The notes beneath the pieces are model-generated. The model had not been told where the DNA came from. It saw only the letters and a list, made by a program, of their open reading frames with translations, and ran no database searches. A program made the translations under genes and the position numbers. From assembly GCF_006770265.1 (NCBI RefSeq), contig NZ_CP017194.1, positions 496,001 through 560,000 on the forward strand: 64,000 nucleotides of DNA. The letters are read 5' to 3'. This DNA comes from Lactococcus carnosus. Lineage in GTDB: Bacteria; Bacillota; Bacilli; Lactobacillales; Streptococcaceae. Shown here piece by piece: positions 48,299-58,669 of this stretch (position 1 is the stretch's first letter; each line of letters begins with the position of its first letter).

Positions 48299-49192
48299 TT
48301 GCAAGATCAAACAAGTACAATCAAGCTCAAGGCTAAAAAGCATACGTTTGATATATTTAATATGTTACTCATGGCTATTTTCACTTTGATTATCGTCGTC
48401 CCACTCTGGAATGTGCTCATCTCTTCTTTTGCCTCAAGCCAAGCACTAAATGAGGGCGGGTTTATCTTCTGGCCATCAGAATTATCCTTGGATCATTACA
48501 GAAGTGTCTTCCAGGATAAAAGTCTGTGGTCAGCCTTTCTGATTTCAGTTGCCAAAACAGGTATTGGTGTCTTTGCCCATGTCGTTTTTTGTGCGATTGT
48601 CGCTTACGCATTGAGTAAGCGTGACTTGAAAGGTCGTAAACTCTACGCATCGATGGGCATCGTGACTATGTTTTTTACTGGTGGCATGATTCCAACTTAC
48701 CTCTTGATCAAGTCATTAGGTTTACTGAACAGTTTCTGGGTCTATATTCTACCAGCCATGTTTAGCTATTACGATGTCGTGATTCTGATGAATTTCTTTA
48801 GAGATGTGCCAAGCTCTCTAGAAGAGTCGGCAAGGATAGATGGGGCAAGTGATTGGGGAATTTTCTTTAAGATTATTGTCCCTTTATCAAAACCAGCACT
48901 TGCTACGATTGCCTTGTTTCATGGCGTTTGGCAGTGGAATGATTTTATGACCACAAAACTTTATGTGCAAAATGAAGGACTGTATCCCTTACAAATGAAA
49001 CTTTATGAACTGATTTTGAAATCCCAAGCTGCAGCACAGACTGGCTTGAGCGCACAGCTCAGTATTCAAACGTCATCCAAAGGCATGCAGTTAGCAACAA
49101 TCGTCGTGACAATGGTGCCCATTTTAGTTTTATATCCTTTTTTACAAAAATATTTTGTAACGGGGACAATGCTAGGTGCTGTTAAAGAGTAA
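48299..49192 (+). CDS. sugar ABC transporter permease, YtcP/LplC type
   Basis: A 297-residue second channel subunit. The EAA loop reads ESARIDGASDWGIFF with IVPLSKPALA. It starts at TTG 48299 with AAAGGAGG six bases upstream. No ATPase gene is present in the operon, so a shared MsmK-type ATPase from elsewhere must drive the importer, as in many Firmicutes. Confidence 0.9.
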   Translation: MQDQTSTIKLKAKKHTFDIFNMLLMAIFTLIIVVPLWNVLISSFASSQALNEGGFIFWPSELSLDHYRSVFQDKSLWSAFLISVAKTGIGVFAHVVFCAIVAYALSKRDLKGRKLYASMGIVTMFFTGGMIPTYLLIKSLGLLNSFWVYILPAMFSYYDVVILMNFFRDVPSSLEESARIDGASDWGIFFKIIVPLSKPALATIALFHGVWQWNDFMTTKLYVQNEGLYPLQMKLYELILKSQAAAQTGLSAQLSIQTSSKGMQLATIVVTMVPILVLYPFLQKYFVTGTMLGAVKE

Positions 49193-49284
49193 CGCTAAAA
49201 ATACAGCTAAACGAATAAATAAAAAACTTAAGGTTTAGCCGTGTTCTTAACTAATACCAACAAGAAAGTATAGGAGAGCTGAAG

Positions 49285-50910
49285 ATGAAGATGAAAAGTA
49301 TGATAGGGCTATCCATGACAGGTCTAGTAGCAGTTGCGCTACTTGCCTCATGTGGTACCAAGAAAAAAGAATCGACTAGTACAACAAAATTACCTGATCC
49401 CACTTACAAAGTGGACAAGTCAAAACCTGCCTGGCAGTCAGATAAAAGTAAAGATAATACCTTAACATGGTATATCAATGCGGAATGGTGGAATAAAAAA
49501 TATGGCACCGATTTGATCACTAAGCAGGTCAAAAAAGATTTAAATCTTGATATTAAATTTGTCGTAGGAGATGATACCAAACTCAATACCTACTTTGCTA
49601 GTGGTGATATTCCTGATATCGTGACGGTGCTTGATCCCAATACTGAAGTCGCCCGTACGGCCAACAAATGGGCACTTCCTTTGCAAGACCTAGCTAACAA
49701 ATACGATCCCTATTTTTATGATGTAGCGCGTGAAGATACCCTCAACTGGTATAAACTATCAGATGGGAAAACCTATGGCTATCCCAATTATTCAAATACT
49801 CAAGCTGATTTTAAGAGTGGAAAAGTGCCAGCAAGGGATGCTTTTGTGATTCGACAAGACGTGCTTGATGCTATCGGCCCACAAGACTTTAAGACACCGC
49901 AAGGTTTTATTAATGCCATGAAAGCAATAAAGGATAAGTTCCCTGATCTTGTACCGTTTGGCTTTAATGATTTTTCAGGTGGCACAAGTTCCCTTGGTGA
50001 TGTCGTTCAAGACATGCTTGGTGTAGCGATGACAAATAAGGATAATACCTACTATGATCGCAATCTAGATGAGGATTACATTACCTGGTTAAAAGCTTTT
50101 CGCCAAGTTCATGAAGCTGGTAATATATCTGATGATAGTTTTTCTGATAATAATGATGCATTTAAGGAAAAAATGACAAGTGGTAAATATGCAACGATGA
50201 TGGTGGCAGCAAATGTTAACCAAGGTAATAGCCTACAAACATGGCTATCTGCAAACCCGAATAAGGGCTACATCGCCAGTGATGGGATTCAATCAACCAA
50301 AGGTAAGACGCCAACTTTATCTCAAGCTGGGCTTTCAGGTTGGATGATTAACTATATTTCTCAGAAGACAAAAAATCCTGCCAAAGCCATTCAAGTATTT
50401 GAATACCTACTGAGTGATTATGGGCAAATTTTGACAAATTTCGGTATAGAAGGAGACACGTTCAATTATATCGATGGCAACAAAGAAGCGATTAGTTGGA
50501 CAGATGCCGCTGCCAAAATTCAATCAGATGACCTGACAAAATGGCAAAAAGACTATCGGATTGGTGAGTTTATTCAATTTGGTCATGATCGCTTCAAGGC
50601 ATACAATAAGGCATCTTATGTAAAAGCAGTTTGGCAACAACAAGCATGGGGACAAAAATATTTGACACCTCAGTTTAAAATGGAGAATATTTCACCAGAA
50701 CCTGGTACGCAAGAAGCGCGTGCTTTAAGTGCAATTACAACCAAATGGCAGACGACCTTGGTCAGCTTGATTCGTGCTAAAGATACAGCAGAGTTTGACA
50801 AAACATTAGCAACATTTAAGCAATTTCAAAAAGACAATAAAGTCAAAGAAATTAACGTGACACGTGACAAAAATATTAAGCTTAACATGAAAAAATTAGG
50901 GGAGAAATAA
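49285..50910 (+). CDS. sugar ABC transporter substrate-binding lipoprotein
   Basis: A 541-residue extracellular receptor of the large LplA/YtcQ type (cluster for oligosaccharides). The signal peptide ends in lipobox LASC with lipidated C23. The N-terminal lobe holds FASGDIPDIV, a typical ligand-cleft segment. AGGAG lies seven bases before the ATG. It is the receptor for the two preceding permeases; an oligo-beta-glucoside ligand is inferred from the adjacent GH1 gene. Confidence 0.9.
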   Translation: MKMKSMIGLSMTGLVAVALLASCGTKKKESTSTTKLPDPTYKVDKSKPAWQSDKSKDNTLTWYINAEWWNKKYGTDLITKQVKKDLNLDIKFVVGDDTKLNTYFASGDIPDIVTVLDPNTEVARTANKWALPLQDLANKYDPYFYDVAREDTLNWYKLSDGKTYGYPNYSNTQADFKSGKVPARDAFVIRQDVLDAIGPQDFKTPQGFINAMKAIKDKFPDLVPFGFNDFSGGTSSLGDVVQDMLGVAMTNKDNTYYDRNLDEDYITWLKAFRQVHEAGNISDDSFSDNNDAFKEKMTSGKYATMMVAANVNQGNSLQTWLSANPNKGYIASDGIQSTKGKTPTLSQAGLSGWMINYISQKTKNPAKAIQVFEYLLSDYGQILTNFGIEGDTFNYIDGNKEAISWTDAAAKIQSDDLTKWQKDYRIGEFIQFGHDRFKAYNKASYVKAVWQQQAWGQKYLTPQFKMENISPEPGTQEARALSAITTKWQTTLVSLIRAKDTAEFDKTLATFKQFQKDNKVKEINVTRDKNIKLNMKKLGEK

Positions 50911-50961
50911 GATAGCATATTCTATTGAGCGATAGCAAATAGTAGACAAGGAGCTGAAGGG

Positions 50962-51857
50962 ATGCGTGGGTTATTTGCAATTGATGGGAACATCTATAAC
51001 TATATGTTGAAGCTATAATAGAAAAAGGCTTATTTCCATCAACGCCTGATGATGGTGAATTACTCCTTAAAAATATGGCAAGCCAAGTGGCTACCTATCA
51101 AGTAAAGTATCCGATTGAAGGTATTGGCATTAGTGTGCCCGGAATTGTTAGGAAAGATGGCTATATGGTAACAGCTGGTGCCATAAAACCATTTTATAAA
51201 GTCAATCTCAAAGAAAAATGTGAAGCTGCTTTTCACTTGCCAGTTGTTCTTGAAAATGATGCAAATTGTGCTGCGATTGCCGAGCAATGGTTGGGTAATG
51301 CCCAAGGTATTGAAAACTATATCGTCGTTGTTTTGGGCACTGCTGTTGGCTGCGGAATCATTATTAATGGTAAGGTCTATCAAGGGGCGCATGGCGCTGC
51401 TGGAGAAATTGGCTGGAGTATGCAAGGTCCACTGGATTACACACATGATTTAGAAGATGATTCATGGAACTTTACGAGTGGTGTGATATTAGGACTATAC
51501 AATCGCTATTATCAAGCGACTGGTCAGAAAATATCTGATGCACGCCTGATACTAGACTTAGTCCGACAAGGTGATGTCCTAGCTACCAAAGTCGTGGACC
51601 AGTATTATGATGATGTCGCCAAGGGCTTACTAAATTTGATTTGCGTGTTTGATCCCGAGGTGCTACTCTTAGGCGGTGGTATCAGTGCCAACCAGGAGTT
51701 TTTGGACAACCTCACAGATAGAATTGAGAAGATTAAGCGGCATCATAGGAGCATGAATCAATTAAAAAATGAAACGATAGCAGATATCAAACCTTGTCTC
51801 TTAAGAAATGATGCCGGCTTGATTGGAGCTGTATATCAAGCTAAAAAAATGAAGTGA
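50962..51857 (+). pseudogene. ROK-family sugar kinase, N-terminus decayed
   Basis: The original start ATG 50962 has AAGGAG eight bases upstream and reads MRGLFAID, then deviates: the phosphate-binding GGT motif is missing and a stop follows after 18 codons. From about 51017 another frame continues as IIEKGLFPSTPDDG and joins the long frame from 51075 (260 residues), with GISVPGIV, ENDANCAA, GTAVGCGI and GAAGEIGW, all ROK motifs. The canonical zinc CxCGxxGC motif is absent. So the kinase has lost its ATP-binding start by a small deletion and frameshift. It ended the beta-glucoside operon. Confidence 0.8.
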
Positions 51858-51860
51858 AAA

Positions 51861-51894
51861 AAAACGAGTAGGTCATGTTAGACCTGCTCGTTTT

Positions 51895-51897
<3 letters not shown>
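51861..51897. terminator. bidirectional terminator between ROK gene and flavoprotein gene
   Basis: AACGAGTAGGTC pairs with GACCTGCTCGTT (one G-T), with A and T runs outside. It overlaps the last codon of the minus-strand gene. Confidence 0.85.
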
Positions 51898-53082
<1,185 letters not shown>

Positions 53083-53085
53083 TTA

Positions 53086-53094
53086 ATTGTAACA
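53086..53094 (-). promoter_or_regulatory. extended -10 placing +1 on the flavoprotein ATG
   Basis: Minus strand: TGT-TACAAT, six bases, ATG at 53079. Confidence 0.55.
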
Positions 53095-53390
53095 CACCTT
53101 TTCTACTATATGCCACCCTATTGTCGCTAGGGCGCTCATACCAAGGGTCCCAATTTAATGAGGATTCCAGCCAAAGTTTCTGCATGCGATAAGATAGAAG
53201 CTACAGCTCAAATTGTGAGGTAAAGAAAAACACCCATACCAGTTTGGTGCTAGTGTTTCAAGGTCGCGTCAATTACGTTGACACCACAGTAAAAACAGCT
53301 TGAAATCGTTAATAAATAAGGATGCAAGAGATATTTGCTAGACAATAAATTAGTTTTGATCTATTATAAAGTTATAGAAAAGGAGAGAAA
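53095..53390. other. intergenic region, no gene seen
   Basis: About 300 bases. It contains an imperfect hairpin AACAC..GTGTT at 53229-53257 and a TATAAAG-like -10 near 53365 for the next gene. No open frame with a ribosome site is present apart from the next gene. Confidence 0.3.
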
Positions 53391-53777
53391 GTGAACTTAA
53401 GTAGTATTTTAGTAGCAGAACGCAAGAAAAAAGGAGAGACGCAACAAAAAGTCGCAGATGCCCTCTATATTTCTAGGCAGTCCCTTTCAAATTGGGAGAA
53501 TGGGAAAAATTTTCCAGATATTCCCACGCTCATAGAGTTGAGCAATTACTATGATTTTTCACTTGATATTATTAAAGGAGATACACAGTTCATGAAGAAA
53601 GTCGAAAAAGATTACGAGTTAATTAATACCCAAAAAGCTAACAAGAAGTATGCAGTCCTACTGGCAGTCCTAACGATTATTGTTTTTCTGATCTCTGCAG
53701 TGTTAATAACGACAAACTTGTTGACCAGATCCAGGAACCTAGTGCGTCCCAACCCGTTATTAAAAATAGCTTACTAA
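53391..53777 (+). CDS. XRE-type HTH protein with C-terminal membrane helix
   Basis: A 128-residue protein starting at GTG with AAGGAG upstream. Residues 5-60 are a Cro/C1 helix-turn-helix (TQQKVADALYISRQSLSNWE). One helix spans about 90-112. The last 15 residues read out of step: one frame over, coding continues into the next open frame (DQIQEPSASQPV and on into MKRFIIGGAS). So this may be the first part of a longer, frameshifted protein rather than a complete gene. Confidence 0.7.
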   Translation: MNLSSILVAERKKKGETQQKVADALYISRQSLSNWENGKNFPDIPTLIELSNYYDFSLDIIKGDTQFMKKVEKDYELINTQKANKKYAVLLAVLTIIVFLISAVLITTNLLTRSRNLVRPNPLLKIAY

Positions 53778-53809
53778 TTAAAGATCAATTATTTGCTAAA
53801 AAAAGGCAG

Positions 53810-54931
53810 ATGAAGCGATTCATAATCGGTGGGGCAAGTTGTTTGGCAGTAGCTAGTATTTGTTTATTTTACTATAAGCAGACGCATGTAACCTTACCAG
53901 ATTTCACGAATAAGCCAGTGAGTAAAGCCCAAGCATGGGCAGATGATAATCAAGTTAAACTAGTGATTAATCGGGTGTATCAACTGGATTAGAAAGTCAA
54001 TACAATCATTAAACAGGGCGATAAAAATAAGTCAATTGCTAAGAAAAAAGGCACCAAGCTGACTGTCAGTCTGGGAGCGGATCCGAAGGTCAAAATCAAA
54101 CTGCCAGATTTTTCAACACGATCAGTTGACCAAGCACGTGACTTTATCAAGAAAAATAAACTGGAAAATACAGTGATAGAGATGGGGTATTCAGATACAG
54201 TTGCAAAAGTAGGCTATTTAAAGCAAGCTTTTGCGAATGCATCACTAACTTCTGACAACTTTAAGCGAGAAGATAATTTAACGCTTCACTATTCAAAAGG
54301 TAAAGAGCCAATCACTAAAAACATTGCTGTACCAGATTTTTCTAGTCAGACTAAAGATCAGATCAATAGTTGGAGTAAAGATAAAAGCGTTAAAGTTGAG
54401 ATGCAAGAGGAAGGTAGCAATACGATAGAGGTAGGGAAGGTCATCTCTCAGTCAGTCGCTAAGTCAGAAAAAATATCGAAAGCGGATACGATCATCATCA
54501 AATTATCTGCTGGTAAACCGATTTTAGTCCCTTATTATGCCAAATTTACCTTTGAGGAGGCAAGTGGTGCTTCAAAAGAGTTACCGGTACTTGCCAAGCA
54601 AGTGTATAGTGATACAGTTCCTTATGGCGATTTTATCGGTCAGTCTGTTGCTGCTGGCACCCAGTATTTTATCAAAGATACGATCCCAGATATAACAGCA
54701 ACTTATTCACTTGGCCGTGTCTATATGAAAGATTTGTCTGGTCAAACAGAAGGCGACTTGCAAAGTACCTTTCATAATGACTATACCTCTAAAGGGGCTA
54801 ATATTAGCTATCAAATTCAGTATATCAACAGTAGCGAGACCAAAGGGACCGTCGTTGAACAGAGCGTCCTAAATGAATTTGTACCACTTACATTTACGGT
54901 TGCAATTGGGATTAGTACAGGCAATGAATAA
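53810..54931 (+). pseudogene. membrane-anchored PASTA-repeat protein, broken by an in-frame stop
   Basis: One frame from ATG 53810 to 54931 interrupted by TAG at 53990 (codon 61); a GAG-to-TAG change would explain it. A helix (about 5-22) is followed by PASTA-like repeats at VTLPDFTNKPVSKAQAWA, IKLPDFSTRSVDQARDFI and IAVPDFSSQTKDQINSW, then further degenerate units. PASTA domains bind peptidoglycan in StkP/PrkC kinases and penicillin-binding proteins; no kinase is present here. The frame is open upstream into the HTH gene, suggesting an HTH-membrane-PASTA fusion. Confidence 0.75.
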
Positions 54932-54941
54932 GGTAGGTGTT

Positions 54942-54974
54942 ATTAAAAGATAGTCGATTAGACTGTCTTTTAAT
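54942..54974 (+). terminator. terminator after the PASTA gene
   Basis: ATTAAAAGATAGTC pairs with GACTGTCTTTTAAT around GATTA, with one G-T pair. Confidence 0.7.
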
Positions 54975-55034
54975 ATGGCTTTGGTTAAAATAGTGAAGTG
55001 CTGGCTAGTTATGAGACAAATATTGAGTAAATCC

Positions 55035-55063
55035 TTGAAAAAACTCGTAAAAAGCGGTAGAAT
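55035..55063 (+). promoter_or_regulatory. pgi promoter
   Basis: TTGAAA (55035-55040), a 17-base spacer and TAGAAT (55058-55063). The leader of about 105 bases holds an ATTTTTTAG/CTAAAAAAT stem and a GTGTG/CACAC hairpin just before the ribosome site. Confidence 0.65.
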
Positions 55064-55174
55064 AAGTCAGATTGATTTTTTAGTGAAAACGATATCACTG
55101 ATCTAAAAAATTAAGTTAGCGCATAGGCGTTATTAAGTAAGGTGTGTAGCCCACACAACTAATAAGGAGAAAAG

Positions 55175-56521
55175 ATGTCACACATAAAATTTGATTACAA
55201 AACTGCTCTAACTTTTGTTGCGCAGCACGAATTTGACTATTTACAACCAGCAGTTACTGCTTTTGATGCAGCCCTACGTGATGGGACTGGTCAGGGAGCT
55301 GACTTTACAGGTTGGATTGATCTACCAAAAGACTATGACAAAGCAGAATTTGATCGTATTCTTAAATCAGCAGAAAAAATCAAATCTGATAGTGACGTTT
55401 TGATCGTCATCGGTATTGGTGGCTCTTACTTAGGTGCTAAGGCTGCGATTGATTTCTTGAACAGTTCATTTGTTAACCTTGAGACAAAAGAAAAACGTCA
55501 AGCACCACAAATTGTGTATGCAGGTAATTCAATTTCATCTACTTACTTGTCACAATTAGTTGATTACGTTGCTGATAAAGATTTCTCTGTTAACGTCATT
55601 TCAAAATCTGGTACAACAACTGAACCAGCGATTGCTTTCCGTGTTTTCAAAGAAATGTTGATCAAAAAATATGGTACTGAAGAAGCAAACCGTCGTATCT
55701 ATGCAACAACAGACAAAGAAAAAGGTGCTGTTAAAGTTCAAGCTGATGCTGAAGGTTGGGAATCATTTGTCGTACCAGATGCTGTTGGTGGTCGCTTCAC
55801 AGTCTTGACACCAGTTGGCTTGTTACCTATCGCTGCAAGTGGTGCAGATATTCAAGCTTTAATGGATGGTGCAGCAGCAGCGCGTGAAGCCTACAGTACA
55901 GCAGATTTGAAAGAAAACGAAGCCTACCAATATGCAGTACTTCGGAATATTCTTTTCCGTAAAGGCAAAACAATCGAAATTTTAGCAAACTATGAACCAT
56001 CACTTCAATACTTTGGTGAGTGGTGGAAACAGTTAGCAGGCGAATCTGAAGGGAAAGACTACAAAGGTATCTACCCAACATCAGCTAACTTTTCAACAGA
56101 TTTACACTCTATCGGTCAATCTATCCAAGAAGGTAGCCGTAACCTCTTTGAAACAGTCATCAAAGTTGAAGAACCAAAATTGAACATCAACATCCCTGCT
56201 GAAGCAGAAGATTTAGATGGTCTTGGCTACCTTGAAGGTAAAGATGTTGACTACGTCAATACAAAAGCTTTCCAAGGTGTCTTGCTTGCCCATACAGATG
56301 GCGGTGTACCAAACTCAGTGATCACAATCAAGAAACAAGATGAGTTCACGTTAGGTTACCTCATCTACTTCTTTGAAATTGCAATTGGCTTATCTGGCTA
56401 CTTAAACGGGGTTAACCCATTTGACCAACCAGGTGTTGAAGCCTACAAGAAAAATATGTTTGCGTTACTTGGTAAACCAGGTTTTGAAGCCCTTAGTGCT
56501 GAATTAAACGAACGTCTATAA
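55175..56521 (+). CDS. pgi: glucose-6-phosphate isomerase
   Basis: A 448-residue glycolytic enzyme that interconverts glucose-6-phosphate and fructose-6-phosphate. It has [11 protein letters not shown] (about 85-95), [11 protein letters not shown] (about 142) for the phosphate, [14 protein letters not shown] (about 205) and [14 protein letters not shown]. The codon bias is that of a highly expressed gene. AAGGAG precedes the ATG. Length is typical of Gram-positive PGI. It is monocistronic. Confidence 0.97.
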   Translation: MSHIKFDYKTALTFVAQHEFDYLQPAVTAFDAALRDGTGQGADFTGWIDLPKDYDKAEFDRILKSAEKIKSDSDVLIVIGIGGSYLGAKAAIDFLNSSFVNLETKEKRQAPQIVYAGNSISSTYLSQLVDYVADKDFSVNVISKSGTTTEPAIAFRVFKEMLIKKYGTEEANRRIYATTDKEKGAVKVQADAEGWESFVVPDAVGGRFTVLTPVGLLPIAASGADIQALMDGAAAAREAYSTADLKENEAYQYAVLRNILFRKGKTIEILANYEPSLQYFGEWWKQLAGESEGKDYKGIYPTSANFSTDLHSIGQSIQEGSRNLFETVIKVEEPKLNINIPAEAEDLDGLGYLEGKDVDYVNTKAFQGVLLAHTDGGVPNSVITIKKQDEFTLGYLIYFFEIAIGLSGYLNGVNPFDQPGVEAYKKNMFALLGKPGFEALSAELNERL

Positions 56522-56544
56522 ACAACATCGTTAAAAAATGTAAG

Positions 56545-56572
56545 TCGTCTGAGTGTATACTCAGGCGATTTT
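56545..56572 (+). terminator. terminator of pgi
   Basis: TCGTCTGAGT pairs with ACTCAGGCGA (one G-T), followed by TTTTA. Confidence 0.75.
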
Positions 56573-56610
56573 ATAATACAATTAAGGAAAAAGAATTGGA
56601 GACATACAAC

Positions 56611-57090
56611 ATGATTATTACGAGACACGGTGATGTTTTTGCAGAGATTAGCCCACTGACGACAGGTCAAGCACCAGATTTTACCTTAACTGATCTCAAT
56701 CAAAATCCAGTGACACTATCTAAATTGACAGATCCGATTATCATCAGTGTTTTTCCTGATATTAATACCAGTGTTTGTGCCTTACAAACCAAGCACTTTA
56801 ATGTTGCAGCAGCAGCTAATCAGGCAATCTCTTTTCTATCTATTTCAAATAATACAGCCAAAGAGCAGGCTAATTGGTGTGCTGCTGAGGGTGTAGATAT
56901 GACGATTTTATCTGATGAAAAAAATACGTTTGGTGAACTGTATGGTTTGGTACTACCTGAAGCTAACCTATTGGCACGAAGTGTTTTTGTGATTAAAGAT
57001 GGGCAGATTATCTATTCTGAAATTTTGAGTGAGATGAGTAACGAACCGAATTATGATAAAGCGCTTGAGATTGCAAACTCAGTGATTTAA
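56611..57090 (+). CDS. tpx: thiol peroxidase (atypical 2-Cys peroxiredoxin)
   Basis: A 159-residue peroxiredoxin that reduces peroxides in the cytoplasm. Peroxidatic C56 lies in NTSVCALQT and resolving C90 in NWCAAEG, the Tpx pattern. ATG 56611 follows TTGGAG by nine bases; the TTG in that site also starts a frame but is less likely. It is flanked by terminators, so it is a single-gene unit. Confidence 0.93.
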   Translation: MIITRHGDVFAEISPLTTGQAPDFTLTDLNQNPVTLSKLTDPIIISVFPDINTSVCALQTKHFNVAAAANQAISFLSISNNTAKEQANWCAAEGVDMTILSDEKNTFGELYGLVLPEANLLARSVFVIKDGQIIYSEILSEMSNEPNYDKALEIANSVI

Positions 57091-57095
57091 ATAAG

Positions 57096-57125
57096 AAAGT
57101 GAGCTGATTATGCTCGCTTTTTATC
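57096..57125 (+). terminator. terminator of tpx
   Basis: AAAGTGAGC pairs with GCTCGCTTT (one G-T), followed by TTATC. Confidence 0.65.
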
Positions 57126-57162
57126 TTGCTTGAATTTAAGAGATACTGGTTTAAAGACATAA

Positions 57163-57190
57163 AAAAATCCTGAGCAATCTCAGGATTTTT
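57163..57190. terminator. bidirectional terminator overlapping the CDF stop
   Basis: AAAAATCCTGAG and CTCAGGATTTTT form a perfect 12-bp stem around CAAT. The minus-strand gene ends inside it. Confidence 0.8.
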
Positions 57191-58376
57191 GGGTCAACTG
57201 GCGGGCTTCACAATACCATTGTGTGCGTCTACGCCAAATACTGGTCACAGCAAAGGTTTGATCATGCTCGAAATAATGATAAGTCACAACAATCGTTTTC
57301 TTTGAAATGCGATCAGGTTTGTAGTCAGCAATTGCTAAATGCTCGTGCTGCTCTAGCAGCTTTTGCGCTTTATCGATCACTGAGCCATCTGCTCGTATCT
57401 CAGTAAACGTCTCAGCTAGTAGACTCGGATTACGATTGTTTAAGACTTGTTCCTCTAAGCCGAGTATGACGAGCGCAATTGATGCATCACGTTCTTCATC
57501 AGCTAGAATCGCGGGTTCAACATGTACGTCGATGTCGAAAACATCATACTTTTCTTTTAAGGTTTCTTCGATATCTTCAGTGGCTGCATGACTTTCGAAT
57601 ACAGATAAATCTGGAGACATTTCAACAACGACATCAAGGAAGATGTTACTGCCGTAAGTTCTACCACGGATAAATTTGACAGCCGATACTTTGGGAATTT
57701 CAGAAATTTCCTTGGTGTAGATATCTATTTTTTCCTCATCAAATCCATCTGATAGGCTAAAAACAGATTCAGCAAAGATATCGTAAGCTGTTTTAAAGAT
57801 AAAAATTGTGATGACGATTGCCATCAAACGGTCGATAAAGGTCAAGTTAAAGCTAGCTGCAAAAATCGCGATGGAAGTTGCAATAGAAGAAACGGCATCA
57901 GATAAATTATCTTTTGCAGCACTCATCAGGCCAGAACTTTTTGATCTTGTTGCAAGGTTTCGATTATAGAGGTAGATGGCAAACATGACAATCGCTGAAC
58001 CGATACCAACAAAAGAGCCCATCAAGTCTACTGACGTTTGCGTGTTACTGATAATGGCTGTCACAGTGTCCTTAAGCACAAAGAAGCCAACGACAAACAT
58101 GATAAAACTTGTTACTAGGGAAGCGACAGATTCGACTTTCCAGTGGCCATAGGTATGGTCGTCATCAGCAGGTCTGCGAGCGATTTTAAGGCCGATTAAG
58201 ACCGCGACATTACCTAAAATATCGGTTATATTGTTAAACCCATCGGCACGTAGACTCTCCGAATGGGTCATATTAGCGACAGTAAGTTTGATGATTGAGA
58301 GAATGACATAGGCCCATATACTTAAGAGTGCACCACGTTCTGCGAGTTTTAAATCTTGATAGCGTGAATTATTCAT
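57180..58376 (-). CDS. cation diffusion facilitator transporter
   Basis: A 398-residue CDF-family exporter of divalent metal ions such as Zn2+, Mn2+ or Fe2+. Six helices fill about 15-210, with metal-site segments RADGFNNITDILGN and the DDHTYGHWKVE loop. A cytoplasmic CTD (about 215-300) is followed by about 100 extra residues beyond the usual CDF end. Its mRNA appears leaderless: TATACT ends six bases before the ATG and there is no ribosome site. Its stop lies in a shared terminator. Confidence 0.9.
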   Translation of the reverse strand: MNNSRYQDLKLAERGALLSIWAYVILSIIKLTVANMTHSESLRADGFNNITDILGNVAVLIGLKIARRPADDDHTYGHWKVESVASLVTSFIMFVVGFFVLKDTVTAIISNTQTSVDLMGSFVGIGSAIVMFAIYLYNRNLATRSKSSGLMSAAKDNLSDAVSSIATSIAIFAASFNLTFIDRLMAIVITIFIFKTAYDIFAESVFSLSDGFDEEKIDIYTKEISEIPKVSAVKFIRGRTYGSNIFLDVVVEMSPDLSVFESHAATEDIEETLKEKYDVFDIDVHVEPAILADEERDASIALVILGLEEQVLNNRNPSLLAETFTEIRADGSVIDKAQKLLEQHEHLAIADYKPDRISKKTIVVTYHYFEHDQTFAVTSIWRRRTQWYCEARQLTQKS

Positions 58377-58382
58377 ACTCTT

Positions 58383-58391
58383 AGTATAACA
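58383..58391 (-). promoter_or_regulatory. extended -10 placing +1 on the CDF ATG
   Basis: Minus strand: TGT-TATACT, six bases, ATG at 58376. Confidence 0.6.
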
Positions 58392-58552
58392 AATTTTTCA
58401 TCGCTTTCAGACTTTAGGAACCGAAAAAAATAAATAGTATGATAAAATGAAAGGGGTCTTTGCTTAACGCTTATTAAACTTGTGCTTGCAAATTTAAGGT
58501 TATTGACAACGATTTATCATTATTGCGAGCTACTAAAGCGACGCATTAAAGA

Positions 58553-58590
58553 GCTATTAATCTGAGCTTAGTTGCGCAAAGGTTAATAGC
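58553..58590 (+). promoter_or_regulatory. hairpin in the leader of the ABC exporter operon
   Basis: GCTATTAA (58553-58560) pairs with TTAATAGC (58583-58590), followed by CCTAATTTATTTT. It looks like an attenuator, about 80 bases before the ORF. The rest of the 293-base gap shows no gene. Confidence 0.4.
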
Positions 58591-58669
58591 CCTAATTTAT
58601 TTTAAGAAAAAAAGAGATAGACGCTACTAGTAACAAAATAGACGGGTATCTATCGTGAAAGGAAACAAC

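Noticed and set aside
53219-53300. Possible insertion-sequence remnant in the gap before the HTH gene
   Set aside because: Short hairpin and a weak open frame only; no transposase motif or target duplication seen.
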